Assembly: GCA_030549495.1 (NCBI GenBank) | Contig: JAUIRK010000834.1 | Location: 1-64,000 of the forward strand | Origin: Nectonema munidae | Lineage: Eukaryota; Nematomorpha; Nectonematoida; Nectonematidae | Direction of reading: 5' to 3' | DNA length: 64,000 nt | Part shown: piece after piece, positions 46,593 to 57,941 of the stretch | Numbering within the stretch: position 1 is the first letter of the stretch | How the letters are laid out: each line of letters opens with the position of its first letter | Position numbers and translations under genes: made by a program | The notes under the pieces: generated by a model | The model's input: only the letters and a program-made list of their open reading frames with translations | Told to the model about the DNA's origin: nothing | Databases searched by the model: none

Positions 46593-47912
46593 TTTTTCAT
46601 TTTTATTTAATCAACAATTTGATAACCCAGGCTTTCTACATTCTGTGAATTATACTATTCATTTTATTTAAGAAATATGTTCGACTTGTTTACGATTTCA
46701 AAATCACAGTAAAAATTTTAAAATAAGTCAAAAAACACTTTTTATCACATAAATACTATTTGTCTCAAATTGAAACGATTTAATTTATTACGATTCCTAC
46801 AATTTTTAAATTAAAAATATTTTAATTAGTTCTTATTGGAGGATAAAATCCTTTTAAAATGAAACTTTTACAATGGGGATGAAAGGTATTTGGTATTTAC
46901 GAATTTAATCTTAACACAAAAATTCAGTGATTAAGAAGTTTCCTCTCTTCCCATATGAAAGATAAAATTAAGTAAAGGAATTAAGCAGCAAACTTTAATG
47001 CAAAAAGCTCGGAACTAAACGAATGTTGCTGAAACACAAGGACGAAATTCACGCAAGATTATGCTTCATTGTTACGTTGGAGACACGGGCACAAAAAAGG
47101 AATCACCCGAATTTACACTTCAATAATTAAGGAAGTAAAATTCAGCATTTAAGGTATTTAATTTTATTCTTCACGTTGAAAGATAGTGGCAACCTCGTGT
47201 AAAGTTTAATTTTTAAAACGTCAAATACTTTTTTTTCTTATAAAAAAATCGTATTCATTTTAATAAGTCTTAGGAAATAAGATAGAAGTATACTAAAATC
47301 TCTTTGAGTCAAATTCGATAAGTATAACATTAGTTTGTGCCGTAGTTTTACTGGTTCAAAATTCAAGACACTCTTTTACATGTTATTTTAAACCCGAAGT
47401 CCAATATTCGCTTATCCTAAGTTAATTAATCAGGTATGCGAGCGGTTCATAATATCAAATAATAATAATTATTCTTTTATCTTGAACTGTCAATTCCTAA
47501 CTTTGATTGTCTCGAAATTTGGTTTGTTAAAACTTTTTATCTCCTCAACTTTCACACAATGGCATTTTGTAGAGTTGTCGTCTAATTCCTTGTCACACTC
47601 CACATGTCAACTTATTGAAGATTTTTCTTCTCTACTAAGCCATGCTAACAATATTTAATTTATTTATTTTCAAAAGACTTTTTCAACTAAAATGAAAATT
47701 GAGAAATTGAAAAATTATCGTTTTATATTCTAAATGTATTCAAATTATTTTCCATCATTGTTTTCAAAAGGGTGGGTATAGTAAAATTGACATTTGACGC
47801 ATAGTCCGCATTAATATTATGACTGTCTGGCTTTAATGCATGTCTTCTTTTAGATGAGAGATGGGGGATCATTTAAAGCGGCTAATTTCTCCTAAGACCT
47901 TAGATATGAGCA
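46593..47912. other. AT-rich stretch, nothing recognised
   Basis: No reading frame, repeat terminus or RNA gene was seen. Confidence 0.55.
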
Positions 47913-48256
47913 AGGGCTTCGTTTGTCTTGAAAATCTGAGGGGACAAATAATTTTTATGCTTTTTTAAAGAACTTTTCTAGCATTTATTCACTCTTTTTC
48001 TCTAAAATCATTTTCTGTTAGAAAAAAGTTACATTGTTACTTGAATTGAACTGTAAAATTTATAAATTTCAAAAATGTTTATATCTAAAAATATAAAAAT
48101 AGAAATAAGGATGATGTTTTTTTTGAAAATTTATTTAGGGAAAAAGAAAACCCCAAACAGTGGAGGGTAAAAAATATAGTATTTCCCCTCAAACCAAAAA
48201 GTGAGAGCGATTTGTGCCCTGGCCTTCTCCCCCATTCGTCTCTAAAACGAGGCCCA
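47913..48256. mobile_element. Candidate hAT-type MITE
   Basis: CAAGGGCTTCGTTTGTCTTG at the left and the complement of CATGGGCCTCGTTTTAGAGA at the right look like diverged inverted termini. The 8-bp flanks agree at only about five positions, so support is limited. Confidence 0.4.
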
Positions 48257-49185
48257 TGGAATCGAGGAATAATATATTAATCATTATAAACTAAATGATA
48301 CATTATGCATGCTTTCATCGAATAAAATTGCAATTTGAGTATTTAGAACATGATTTCTTTAAAATTCTTTAACGATGTTTTATTCGGAATTTTTATTTTT
48401 ATATTTTCCTTACTTACTTTTAACATTTTATTCACCATAAAAATTAAAAAGTAATTAATGATGAAAATTATATAATTAATAGACATTAAAAATTATGAAA
48501 TAAAAGTATAAGCTCACATTTTGAAAGATAATAATTACTAATTAAACATGAAGTAATCACTGAAAATATTTAATTTTTTGTTTTCTAAAAACAGTTCTAT
48601 ACAAAATAAAATTTTGACTTTTAAAAAAATCCAAAAAAATAGAAGAAAATATAGTTCAAACTAGTTTAAAATAGGTTTAAGTGACTTTTAATACTTTTAA
48701 AAAAATTGACTTTATTAACGTTGGTTCTAATTATAACATTATAAATTAATTAATTTCACTTTAAAAAAATCTAAACTGAATCTTACTTGCCCCTTAACCT
48801 TATTTTTGATAAAACTCATTTTTACTCATTGGATTGATACTTTCACTTATTTTTACATTGTAATAGCCAAAAAGAAGTAAGGTAGCATTATAAAGCACTA
48901 AATCTAATAGATGCAGAAACAGAATTTGAGTTTTTCTAAGAGATTGATTATTAATGAATAAAGTCATTGTTGGGAAGAGTCCGGTAAAGTTGGAAACTCA
49001 GTTATCAACAATTAGAATCTCCACAATATTCAGAAAGCCTAGAAGTCAAACAATTTCAAAGTTTTCCCAAATAAAATCAGCCATTTTTATAGGAACAAAT
49101 GAAAATTATAATAATTTCTTTAACCATACAGTATTTTACCCTAATCTATAGTTGCTATGGTAATAAAAACTTATAGGTAATAATT
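48257..49185. other. AT-rich stretch, nothing recognised
   Basis: The frame at 48954-49151 matches no family. Confidence 0.5.
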
Positions 49186-49363
49186 CAGTGGCGTAGCCAA
49201 AAAATGGAAGTTGGGGGCATGCAAGGAATTTAGGGGGGCAAGTATATTGGAAATATGCATATTGGAAGGTATTTGGGGGGGGGGGGGGGAGGGGGAGCAG
49301 AAAAGGTATTTGGGGGGGGGGGGGGCACTGCCCCCCCCTTGCCCCCATCTGTCTACGCCCCTG
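49186..49363. mobile_element. hAT-type MITE with long G and C runs
   Basis: CAGTGGCGTAGCC at the left and GTCTACGCCCCTG at the right are inverted termini of the same style as the other hAT MITEs. The interior has two runs of 13-14 G and a run of 8 C. No 8-bp target duplication is visible directly at the ends; the word CCATACAGTATTTT occurs both at 49124 and at 49364, which suggests that the left flank has been rearranged. Confidence 0.6.
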
Positions 49364-49643
49364 CCATACAGTATTTTTAAAACACGACTGTAACTTTTTA
49401 TAAAATGAAATTTATTATTACATAAGAAAAATAACATACATAAATTGAATGTTAATTTGTATGAGATAACCTAATCTATAGTTACTATGGTAATAAAAAC
49501 CATTTATATAACTTGTACTAAATGCTAATGTCTCAATTAATTAATAATTCTTAGAAATAGAAAAGAAATAAAAACAATGTATATAACTTGATACATGCTA
49601 AGTTTCAATTATTAATTTTCTTGGATATTAAAGAAAAAAAATT

Positions 49644-49715
49644 AGGGGACACTCGGATTTGAACCAAGGACCTCTCGATCTGCAGTCGAATGCTCTACCA
49701 CTGAGCTATATCCCC
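49644..49715 (-). tRNA. tRNA-Cys (anticodon GCA), copy 1
   Basis: The minus strand gives a full 72-nt cloverleaf: acceptor GGGGATA paired with TGTCCCC (one U-G pair), D arm GCTCAGTGGTAGAGC, anticodon loop CTGCAGA with GCA at 34-36, T arm GGTTCAAATCC, and discriminator U73, which is the cysteine identity base. No intron and no encoded CCA. A run of T follows directly on the minus strand as RNA polymerase III terminator. The A box (TAGCTCAGTGG) and B box (GGTTCAAATCC) are intact. Confidence 0.95.
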
Positions 49716-49767
49716 TGATTAAAAACTGAAAAAAAACCATGTAGAAAAAGAAAAAAATCTGTAATTG

Positions 49768-49812
49768 AGATTGTATTTTTTAACTTGTTAGATCAGTTTA
49801 AATAATATTAAT
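49768..49812. repeat. 45-bp inverted repeat, left copy
   Basis: Reads AGATTGTATTTTTTAACTTG onward and recurs as its reverse complement at 50951-50995. In each case it lies just upstream (5' side) of a tRNA-Cys gene, but in opposite orientation. Confidence 0.85.
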
Positions 49813-50089
49813 TATCATATCATATCAGCTTTCTTTTCAAAAGTGTTAGTCAAAATGTAAAAATTAAACTAAAACTAGAAACTAAAATCTAACTAAATTA
49901 GAATTTTAACTAAATTTTCCAACTAAATTTAGAAAAAAAAATAAAATGATGTGAAAATTACAAAACTCTACATTTAAAAAAAGCAAAATAGCTTCTGAGG
50001 GTTGAATGTCAAAGGCCAAAAACAGCCGCTAGGAGACGCCAAACTGGATGCAATATTCTTCAGAGTACAGGAAATATAATATAAGGAGT

Positions 50090-50737
50090 ATAGAGAAAGT
50101 TAAAATGGCGAGAATAGATATCAAAAAATTGCCCTTTTGCAGATAAAGCAATCTGAGGTTGCACAGTGATTGAGCTTCATGTATGAATCAAGGAAAAACT
50201 TTTGCAGTATCTTTTGAAACTTTTTGATATGAATAGGATCTAGTGAAAAAAATGTTGCACTGGTATTGTAAAAAGTGGTAACTTTGTACGAAAAGGATTG
50301 CCTCGTCTTTGAGAAGATATAGAAAGGGAAGTGACATATGACTATCGAGGTAAGGTTCTGTTCTTTGACCAGTTAAACGTCATGAAATTATCAAACAGGG
50401 GTGGTAGCATGTAGTATAAAAACTTATATATGTAAATATCAAAAGATCTTCGAGTTTAAGTAAGAAGTTTTCGTAGAAGATGTTATTTGTATGTGAGATT
50501 GGATGAACCAAAAAACCACTCTAAGTGTTTTTTTCTGAAGTGAAAAAAGATAAAAGTCTTTTGTATGGCCCCAGTTGAATATACTGTATCTGATTTTAAG
50601 ATGAGGGACAAAGAGACTTTTATAGAGGAGAAGTAAGGTTTTGGTTGGGAAGAACTTTTTGACTTGCAAACATACCAGAGATATAGGCAAGTTTGTGAGT
50701 TACGTGTGACGATTTCTATTAAAGTGGAAAAAATCAT
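50090..50737 (-). pseudogene. LINE ORF2 C-terminal remnant
   Basis: On the minus strand, KFFPTKTLLLLYKSLFVPHL, then FNWGHTKDFYLFSLQKKTLR, then (left of 50440) a YKFLYYMLPPLFDNF-like segment and an SFKRYCKSF-like ending. This is the region after the reverse transcriptase of CR1/Jockey-type LINEs (LYxSL..P.L.Y...WG....L..LQK). At least two frame shifts and several stops are present. It lies between the two tRNA-Cys genes. Confidence 0.65.
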
Positions 50738-50863
50738 CTATGTATAATTAGAAAAAAAATAAAAAAACTTCTTGACTACTTGCTAAAGTTTCAATTATTA
50801 ATTTTTTCTTAACTACATGCTAAGTTTCAATTATTAATTTTCTTGGAAGAAAAGAAAAAAATT

Positions 50864-50935
50864 AGGGGACACTCGGATTTGAACCAAGGACCTCTCGATC
50901 TGCAGTCGAATGCTCTACCACTGAGCTATATCCCC
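50864..50935 (-). tRNA. tRNA-Cys (anticodon GCA), copy 2
   Basis: Identical over all 72 nt to the gene at 49644-49715, with the same GCA anticodon, U73 and T-run terminator. The 3' flanks are also shared (AAGTTTCAATTATTAATTTT, then the A-rich stretch), so the unit was duplicated with its flank. Both genes look functional. Confidence 0.95.
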
Positions 50936-50950
50936 TATTTAAACGTCCTA

Positions 50951-50995
50951 ATTAATATTATTTAAACTGATCTAACAAGTTAAAAAATGCAATCT
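50951..50995. repeat. 45-bp inverted repeat, right copy
   Basis: Reverse complement of 49768-49812. Its inverted orientation relative to the directly repeated tRNA genes shows that the duplication was not a simple tandem copy. Confidence 0.85.
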
Positions 50996-51382
50996 TATAT
51001 AACTCATATAGACTCTACAGATTTTTTTCTTTCGAACTCTTCTTATTTTTCTTTAAAGTGGAGAGCAATGGAAGACTAGCTTCATCGAAATCTACTTTCA
51101 AAAAAGGATGTCATAAAGATTGATCTAGTAAAGACATAAACATTGCTAAGCGGATAGAACTTACACGAAAACAGTGTACTGGAGCTGCCAATATGATTGC
51201 AACCTATTCTTTTCTTCAGGCACTTATGAATAGGCTTGATCAATTCCCATCCACACTCGATGTTACGCACGTCTTTCATAAATATCTTAGACAAATTGGT
51301 AAACGCAGATGGTTAGCTAGAAGTAGACTGAACAAGCCACTCTCCATCCCTATGGCGTTGCGTAATATATAGCATTTTCACT

Positions 51383-52353
51383 AGTTCGTCTTTTTTCACT
51401 TTAAGCTCGTCTTTTTCACTTTAATTCGTCTTTTTTTCATTTTAAGTTCGTACTTTTTCATTTTAAGTTCGTTCTATCTCATTTTAATTTTGTCTTTTTT
51501 ATTTTGATTTTTTTCTATAAACTTTCAAATTTTGTCAGCAACAAAGTTTTTTATTTTCTAATTCCGAATCGAAAAAAATTATCATAGTCAGTATTAAAAG
51601 TTTTCTACACCTTTTTTAAAATGTTTTTAATAAAAGTTGATAAAATCATACTTTAAATATTGATATGAAAAATATTGTTCAAGTTTTAAAATTAAAACTC
51701 AAATTAAAAAGTGTATTTTTTCATATTCAAAATTGGATAGTATAATTTTAGAATCTTTTTAAAGTTTGTATCTTGTTCTAAATGGGCTTGACTTTGAAAA
51801 TTATTATTTGAAAGTTATGAAAAAAACAAAAATAAACCGCAAGATTCATCATTTTATTAATAAAACGCTACAAATAAGTTAAATATGAAAGATAAATTGC
51901 AAAAAATTATGAATACATTAAAGTTAAGAACTGATTTTATTTAAAAATTAAAAAGGATTTAATAGAATTTTTTTGATATTTAATATTTTAAAAAATATGA
52001 AAAAAAGACACAAAAATTTTTTCCATTTGAGTTTTAATTTTAAAACTTGAACAATATTTTTTATAAACTTTCCTATATTTAAAGTATGATTTTGTCAACT
52101 TTTATTAAAAACATTTTGAAAAAGACTGTGTAGAAAACTTTTAATACTGAATATGATAATTTTTTTTCGATTCCGAATTAGAAAATAAAAAACTTCTTGT
52201 TGACAAAATTTTAGAGTTTATAGAAGAAATTCAAAAAAAAAATCAAAATAAAAAAGACCAACTTAAAATGAGATAGGACGAACTTAAAAGTGAAAAAAGA
52301 CGAACTTAATGGGAAAAAAGACGAACTTAAAAAGAAAAAGGATGAACTAAAAG
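51383..52353. mobile_element. Large foldback element with GTCTTTTTT-type arrays (member 3)
   Basis: Arms of about 350-380 bp (51383-51740 and about 52000-52353) are inverted copies. Each outer end is an array of five or six T-rich units of 19-21 bp such as TTTTAAGTTCGTCTTTTTTC. Inside the arrays the arms share single-copy sequence, for example TTTTCTACAC, TTGATAAAATCATACTTTAA and TTGTTCAAGTTTTAAAATTA. The middle of about 260 bp is unpaired and non-coding. Sub-terminal arrays plus long inverted arms are typical of foldback transposons. Confidence 0.8.
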
Positions 52354-52750
52354 TGAATGTATATCACCAAAAAGCTTTCCAACAACGAGATCGAGATGAG
52401 CAACAGAGCAACAATTTGATTTGAATTCAAAAAATTTTTGTTTCGTGTCATAAGGTAATTGTGGATGCCGAAATGATCTGTATTACCCCTACAATCCCAG
52501 TAGCAGAGAAAACAAGGATATTTTGTGTATCCTCTTTGTCCTTGTTGTCCTAATAAAAAATTTACCATTTTAGGTCTACGCAAATGATCCATTTATAAAC
52601 GTAGTATAGAAAATTTTTACAAAATAACTTTAATGTTTCTTATTCTACTTTTATTTCCAGAGAATATCACATTGGAATTGACCTATACTTGTTTTCGTTG
52701 TGAAGAAAACATTTTAAGCTTCTTTTAGATCTATCGATAATAAATCGCAA
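52354..52750 (-). pseudogene. Remnant of an uncharacterised transposon-associated protein family
   Basis: The minus strand reads IDRSKRSLKCFLHNENKYRS, then YKWIICVDLKMVNFLLGQQ, then GYTKYPCFLCYWDCRG, in more than one frame. The pattern SKRSLK..L.HN.N...S, then D.K....LLGQQ.GYTKY.CFLC.WD.R, is one I recognise from many uncharacterised, repeat-associated proteins of cnidarians and arthropods with a conserved CxxC next to W-D-R. Frame shifts near 52700 and 52590. It ends against the foldback element at 52353. The function of the family is not known to me. Confidence 0.6.
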
Positions 52751-54083
52751 ATCTTTTGTATCATGTGTAGGTAGTCCCATTGAAAAATGAAGTTGCAAAA
52801 ATTTTAACACAGGGAGTTCTTTATGGTGAATTGTGGGTCGCATGTCTGATTGGATATTTAAGATAATGATTCATTTTTTAACCCTTTAACATTATACAAA
52901 AGTAGCTGTTATCCAAATGATTTGTAGCCTCTCTCCAAGCAATAGGAATGCCAAACTGAAAATGAACACTTTTTCTTTGCAACCAAATCGCAAAGTTTTT
53001 AAGAAAGTTTTGCTAACTTTGCGAGGAGCCCAAATTTTGTCCTGACTCAAATGGTATTTTGAAGTAAGCAATGTACACCCTTTTTACAAAATCAGTAATA
53101 TACGCCCTTGATATTTTAAAGTAAAGTTACCACAACGTAGTAAAATGTATTTCGATTGTTAAGGCACTTCTTTCTCTTAGATGATAAATTCATTAATTAA
53201 ATTCTAAAATAAATTTTAAAAATGCAAAAAAATCTTTAACACAAAAAAATAATTTTAAGAACATGAATAAACGTTTTATTTTATAAATGGAGATTTTGCA
53301 AAACATATAAAAAAAATTTTCAAACGTTATCGAAACCAAAATAGTGTGAAAACCTTATATGATAGAGAAAATTAAGTCATATTTAATTAAGCATCCTAGA
53401 ATTAATCAAAATTAGTTCGAAAACTTCTGTACTGTCATCATTTTTTTTCTGCAGGCCAGTGTTATTATCATTTGCCTCACGCTACAAATAATTTAAAAAA
53501 GGTAATACTGATCACAGTACAGATAAATTACAAAATTTGGAGAATCATAGAAGAACCGTAGTTACATTGAAATTGTGGTTAGAGTACGGACAACAGGATA
53601 TGAAAATTTACAAGAAGCAAATTCATTGTATCTCTAACGATTACATAATGCATAGGTGAAAAAAGTTTTTTCAGAGCTAAAACTCTCAAAAACTAGACTG
53701 AGCTTTACTAAGCGAGAATTAACCTAAACTTAAAACTTTCATGCTTCTAAACTGGAGATTCTCCTATGAATTCTATCAAATGAATACTTAAATAAGTTTT
53801 AATTGCAGTACAACTAGATTCTAAATATTTTGTTGAGGTTGACAACTCCTTTCCTTATTAGGCGCTGTTATCTTACAATAGCAATAAGCGACCCTGTAAA
53901 TAGTTCTAATCGAAGGGCTATAATACTGCCAGCTGGTCCGATTCTTGCACTTGGTTTACTGTTATATATATTCTGTACGGGAGATCTGCAATAAACGTCT
54001 TCTTTCACATTAAACCGACCCAAAATAGTTTTTATGGTCGATTCGAACCGAACCCGAATAAAATGTAATTTTCAACCCTAACC
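52751..54083. other. AT-rich stretch, nothing recognised
   Basis: No gene or repeat recognised. Two CCCTAA words near 54077-54087 are part of the flank of the next MITE, not a telomere array. Confidence 0.5.
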
Positions 54084-54220
54084 CTAACCTGTTAACGACC
54101 AGAATAATCAGACGATATCTAATGTAAAGCAGAAGATTTGTATTAAAGAGCATTGATAAACGCAGACGATTTTATTTTTGTAAAGTCGACTATAGTCGAT
54201 ATTGGGCGTTAACGGGTTAA
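54084..54220. mobile_element. piggyBac-type MITE, diverged copy 3
   Basis: The termini CCTGTTAACGACCA and TGGGCGTTAACGGG are flanked by CTAA (decayed TTAA) at 54084-54087 and TTAA at 54217-54220. The internal words CAGACGATATCT and AACGCAGACGATTTTAT match the copies at 1570 and 44233. More substitutions mark it as older. Confidence 0.7.
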
Positions 54221-54950
54221 TTAATTAGGATTTTCAGTACCCAAACTAACCGACCCGAATTTGCAGATGTCCTGTTTATCAGAAGCAATTTTATTTCATC
54301 ACTTTGAATTTATTATATATCTGAAAACTGTATTAATTTCAAACTGACATTTATGCTTTTTATCTATTACATATAGGGCAGCACAATTTTTGTTGATTAA
54401 GATTTTATTATTGTTTTTAGTTAATTTTTAGATGCTGATTTCATATGAAATTCCTTTTTTTTCTAAGACGTAAAGTTTTATTCTATAGCTAATTTGTTAC
54501 TTACGGACTGATAGGGGGTCAAATGAAGTAAACGTTGAGTCAGTGCCGAATTAAGGGTTTCGTGGCCTCAAGGCCCACTTTAAGATTTGAACTAAGCCCG
54601 TCAGAAGAAAAATTCACGAGGAGGGGGGGGTTACAAAAATTTTCCCGTAGAGCAAAATCCATTTTAGAAACATTTGAATTTTCTCTTATAGATCGCCTAG
54701 GGCTATCAGTTTTTCCAAAATTTTTTGAGAAACTTTGATTTTTACCAAAATAAGCTAATCGAAAGAGTTTTTTTGATGTCCCTCCATAGTTACAGGCCTG
54801 ATATGAATTAATATAAATTTTAAAATATAAAAAAAAATTTATTCCACAATTTAAAATTTCAACTTTTTAGATTTTAGTATTACACATTTTCAAATTTTCT
54901 AGATTTTATTATAGCAAATTCATCTATAATTGAGGTGAAGTCGATTTTAT

Positions 54951-55430
54951 CTAGAATCTCTCCTTCAATACACATAAGTGCCAGTTATTACCATTGCTTC
55001 TAGAACCGATAATTTCATTGCTTCCCCGAAGTGGTAAGCCCCTTTCACAAAGAAATTTAATTGTTGCAACACAACGTGTAAGCACATTTTTCCAATAACT
55101 TTTTTGCTCGCAAATATTTTTGTATAACTTTTCATCAATGCGGCCAGCAGCAGAAGAGCGGTCAGCTAGAGTCAATATGTTTTGCGCTCGTTTCATGAAC
55201 TTTCTATGTTTGATTACTATTTTTCCAGTCATGATCTCCAGATGTACATAATTTTATACATTGTCTGAAGAAAACAACATATATGGAAAGCAAAATAAAC
55301 TATCCATGGATGGAGAATAAACAAGCCACTCACGATCGACAACCTCCCCATTTGGTAAAACCCCTGAAAATTCACCTTTTCGAAATTTAGAATATTGTTT
55401 ATTTTTAACTGGTCAACAATGTCATTCAAA
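54951..55430 (-). pseudogene. hAT (ZMYM1-like) transposase N-terminal remnant
   Basis: The minus strand, in two frames, reads FRKGEFSGVLPNGEVVDREW, LVYSPSMDSLFCFPYMLF (TTF-type finger region), then YWKNVLTRCVATIKFLCERG, then LPLRGSNEIIGS. This matches the order in ZMYM1/DUF4371-type hAT proteins (W....L..I...I.FL...GL.FRG..E). A frame shift near 55400 and a stop near 55250. The DDE and dimerisation parts are not present downstream. Confidence 0.7.
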
Positions 55431-56206
55431 CTTTTTCATTTTCCCAATACTCAACTTAGATACTTGGAAAAGAAGAGAAATATCGTCAGCTTGATGAAAG
55501 CTTGTTTCAGAGCTCCAATTGTTTTGTCTGTAACAAGATTCTGAAGACGCTTTCTATTTACTTTGTAAAACTCAATAAACACCTTTAGAACACATAAGAA
55601 ATAGTAACAAGTTTCAAAAACAACCAAGTATCCTTGATTTTTTCAAAGAAAAATCATAATTGTATTATTACAATATCGAAATTTTAAAAATTTAACATTT
55701 TTCATCTTTAATTGACTATGATAACACAATAAAAAATATGTATTTAATATTGTTAATACTCTGAGATTAATCATACTAACTGTTCTCAAAATTCAAGTTT
55801 TAACTAACTTGGCTTCAGATGGTTGATGACCAAAGATGTCATTAAGATCAAGGTTCTACTTTGTATAACGTACTGAATGGACGATTCCAACAAATTCTGC
55901 GAAGGCAAATTTCGGATAAACGAGGCATCACTTTAGTACCACCTTGTTAAAACGATTTTCTCTCTACAATTCCCTAACCTTTTTCTGACTCTTTTATATT
56001 TCTGATTTTTCAAGAGCAATTTCAAATTCCTAAATACATTACTGCCTCTGATCAACTAGAGCTCAAATAAGGAACGAGAATTATAGCAAATGAACCAGAA
56101 ATTAAATAATAAAAAAATTTTTTAATATCCATTTAAAGACTTGGCAGTAAAAAAAGTAAAATCGGAAAAATAATTTCGAAAATCTACTCCCAATTCAGAC
56201 AAATCT
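55431..56206. other. AT-rich stretch, nothing recognised
   Basis: No gene, RNA or repeat recognised. Confidence 0.5.
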
Positions 56207-57505
56207 TTAACCGTTTAGTGTCCAATAAGCAAAAAAATAAATTTTCTATTCCAAATCAGTTTTTATTGATTTTTAATCACTATATTGAATATATGTACCT
56301 TTTTGATTTATTAGAAAACATCACATGCAAGTGACAAATGCAATGTCACTTAAAAATAAAAATAAAAATAGAATAAATAATCCTTGTTTTCGCTTGATGA
56401 AATTTGTTACTTTGAATTCAGTTGTGAACTACATAGAAGATGATTTAAGAGATAAAGAGTATGCTGTTTGTATTTTGCCTCCCGAAAACTCTTGTGTTTC
56501 TGATGCTGAAGAAATAGATGAAGATTTACTCTAAGACGTTGTTGCATCTGATGTAACTGGGGAATTGGAAGTGTTCACTAATAACCTTAGTAAAAATACA
56601 AATATTTCAGAACCTTTTACCCGCTAATTGAAAAAAAAGTTTTAAATTTGACAAAGTTCTTTCATCAGACACAAGTAGTAAAAAATATTTTGATCATAAC
56701 TTGATGTCATTATCCAATATTGAACTATTCTTTAAAATACTGCCTCAAGAATACTTGCAACAACTATCTGAAATGTCAAATGTGTATGCAAGTCAGAATG
56801 GATTTTATTTAGATGCCGATTGGAAAGATATACGACATTTAGTCTTGCTTAGTGGATATAACTGCCTGCCTAAAGAAAATGACTACTGGAGCACCGCACC
56901 AGATCTTGGAGTCAAGTTGGTTTCGAGTTCAATGTCAAGGAACGCGTTTAAAAAAATTAAAACATATTTTCATATTGTTGATAATAATAAAATTGATCAC
57001 ACAAATAAAGTAGCAATGATTTTACCTTTTTATGACGAATTGAACAAAAATCTTCCCCAGTTTGGAATATTTAGCATAGAACTCAGTATCGATGGTACCA
57101 TATTTTGATAAACATTCTTGTAAGCAATACATAAAAGGTAAATCCATTCGTTTTGGGTATAAACTATGGATAATGTGTTCAAAAAAAGGGTATCCTTTTT
57201 CCATCGATATTTATTGTGGAAGGACTGAAGAAAAAAGATCAAGATGCGTTGGTGAGCATGTTGTTTTGAAGTTTGTGAACGAACTTACTCACCCTGAAAA
57301 TCATGAAGTTTATTTCGACAATTTTTTTTCATCGCATTCACTTTTTTCTATTTTGATTTTAGAAAAGCAGTTGGGACAATTCGTGTAAATTGCATCAATA
57401 AATGCCCAATAGTTAACAAAAAGAAAAAAGTTGAAAGAGGGGAGTTTGACTATCGATCTGACGGAAAAGTTTATGTTTGCAGTTGGAAGGACAATTCAAT
57501 TCAGG
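56207..57505 (+). pseudogene. piggyBac transposon remnant with transposase
   Basis: The left end is TTAA at 56207-56210 followed by CCGTTTAGTGTCC. Coding debris then follows the piggyBac order: an acidic N-terminus (56325-56534, ending SDAEEIDEDLL), YWSTAPDLGVKLVSSSMSRN, AFKKIKTYFH, ELSIDGT, MVPYFDKHSCKQYIKGKSIR, FGYKLWIMCSKKGYPFSIDI, YFDNFFSSHSL (second catalytic Asp), then CPIVNKKKVERGEFDY and VCSWKDNS. There are at least three frame shifts and two stops. It is cut short at about 57505 by G/C-rich hAT-like sequence, so the right end is missing. Confidence 0.82.
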
Positions 57506-57620
57506 GGCGCACATCCAGGGGCGAGGGGGGGGGGGGGGGGGACGAAAATGCCCCCCCCCCCCCGCCCCCCTCAATAATTTTCTATAAGTAAGAGTTGCTG
57601 CTTGTTTATAAAACATGTAT
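57506..57620. mobile_element. G/C-run hAT-like insert in the piggyBac remnant
   Basis: CAGGGGCGCACATCCAGGGG begins right where the piggyBac coding stops, followed by about 16 G and then 13 or more C. It has the style of the other hAT MITEs, but no paired terminus or target duplication could be fixed. Confidence 0.4.
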
Positions 57621-57941
57621 GATGATCGCTAGAAGGAATCCAGACTTTCGAATCAATCAAACATCATGCCAAGCTGCTCTGAAATTCCTATCGAACATAT
57701 TTTACAGACGATGCGTGAGAACTATATAATAATATTAATCCATTACTTCAATATGCACACATGTCATAGAGCAAACACATCTTGATGATCCACTAGATTT
57801 TCTTATCTTCTGTCACAGTGATTCTATTTCTCTTTCTGTCTCCTTTGTTTTTCTCTTCCGCTTTCTCTGCTAAAACTCAATCATTCACTCAAGCTCTCAT
57901 TCGCTCTCTTCTTTCATTCAAGCCCTCTTCTCTTGAGCTCT

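Noticed and set aside
54077-54090. Telomere-like CCCTAA words
   Set aside because: Only two words, and they belong to the flank of a TTAA MITE.
54540-54796. Possible hAT element starting CAGTGCCGAATTAAGGG
   Set aside because: The proposed right end (TTACAGGCCTG) matches poorly, and no 8-bp flanking duplication is present.
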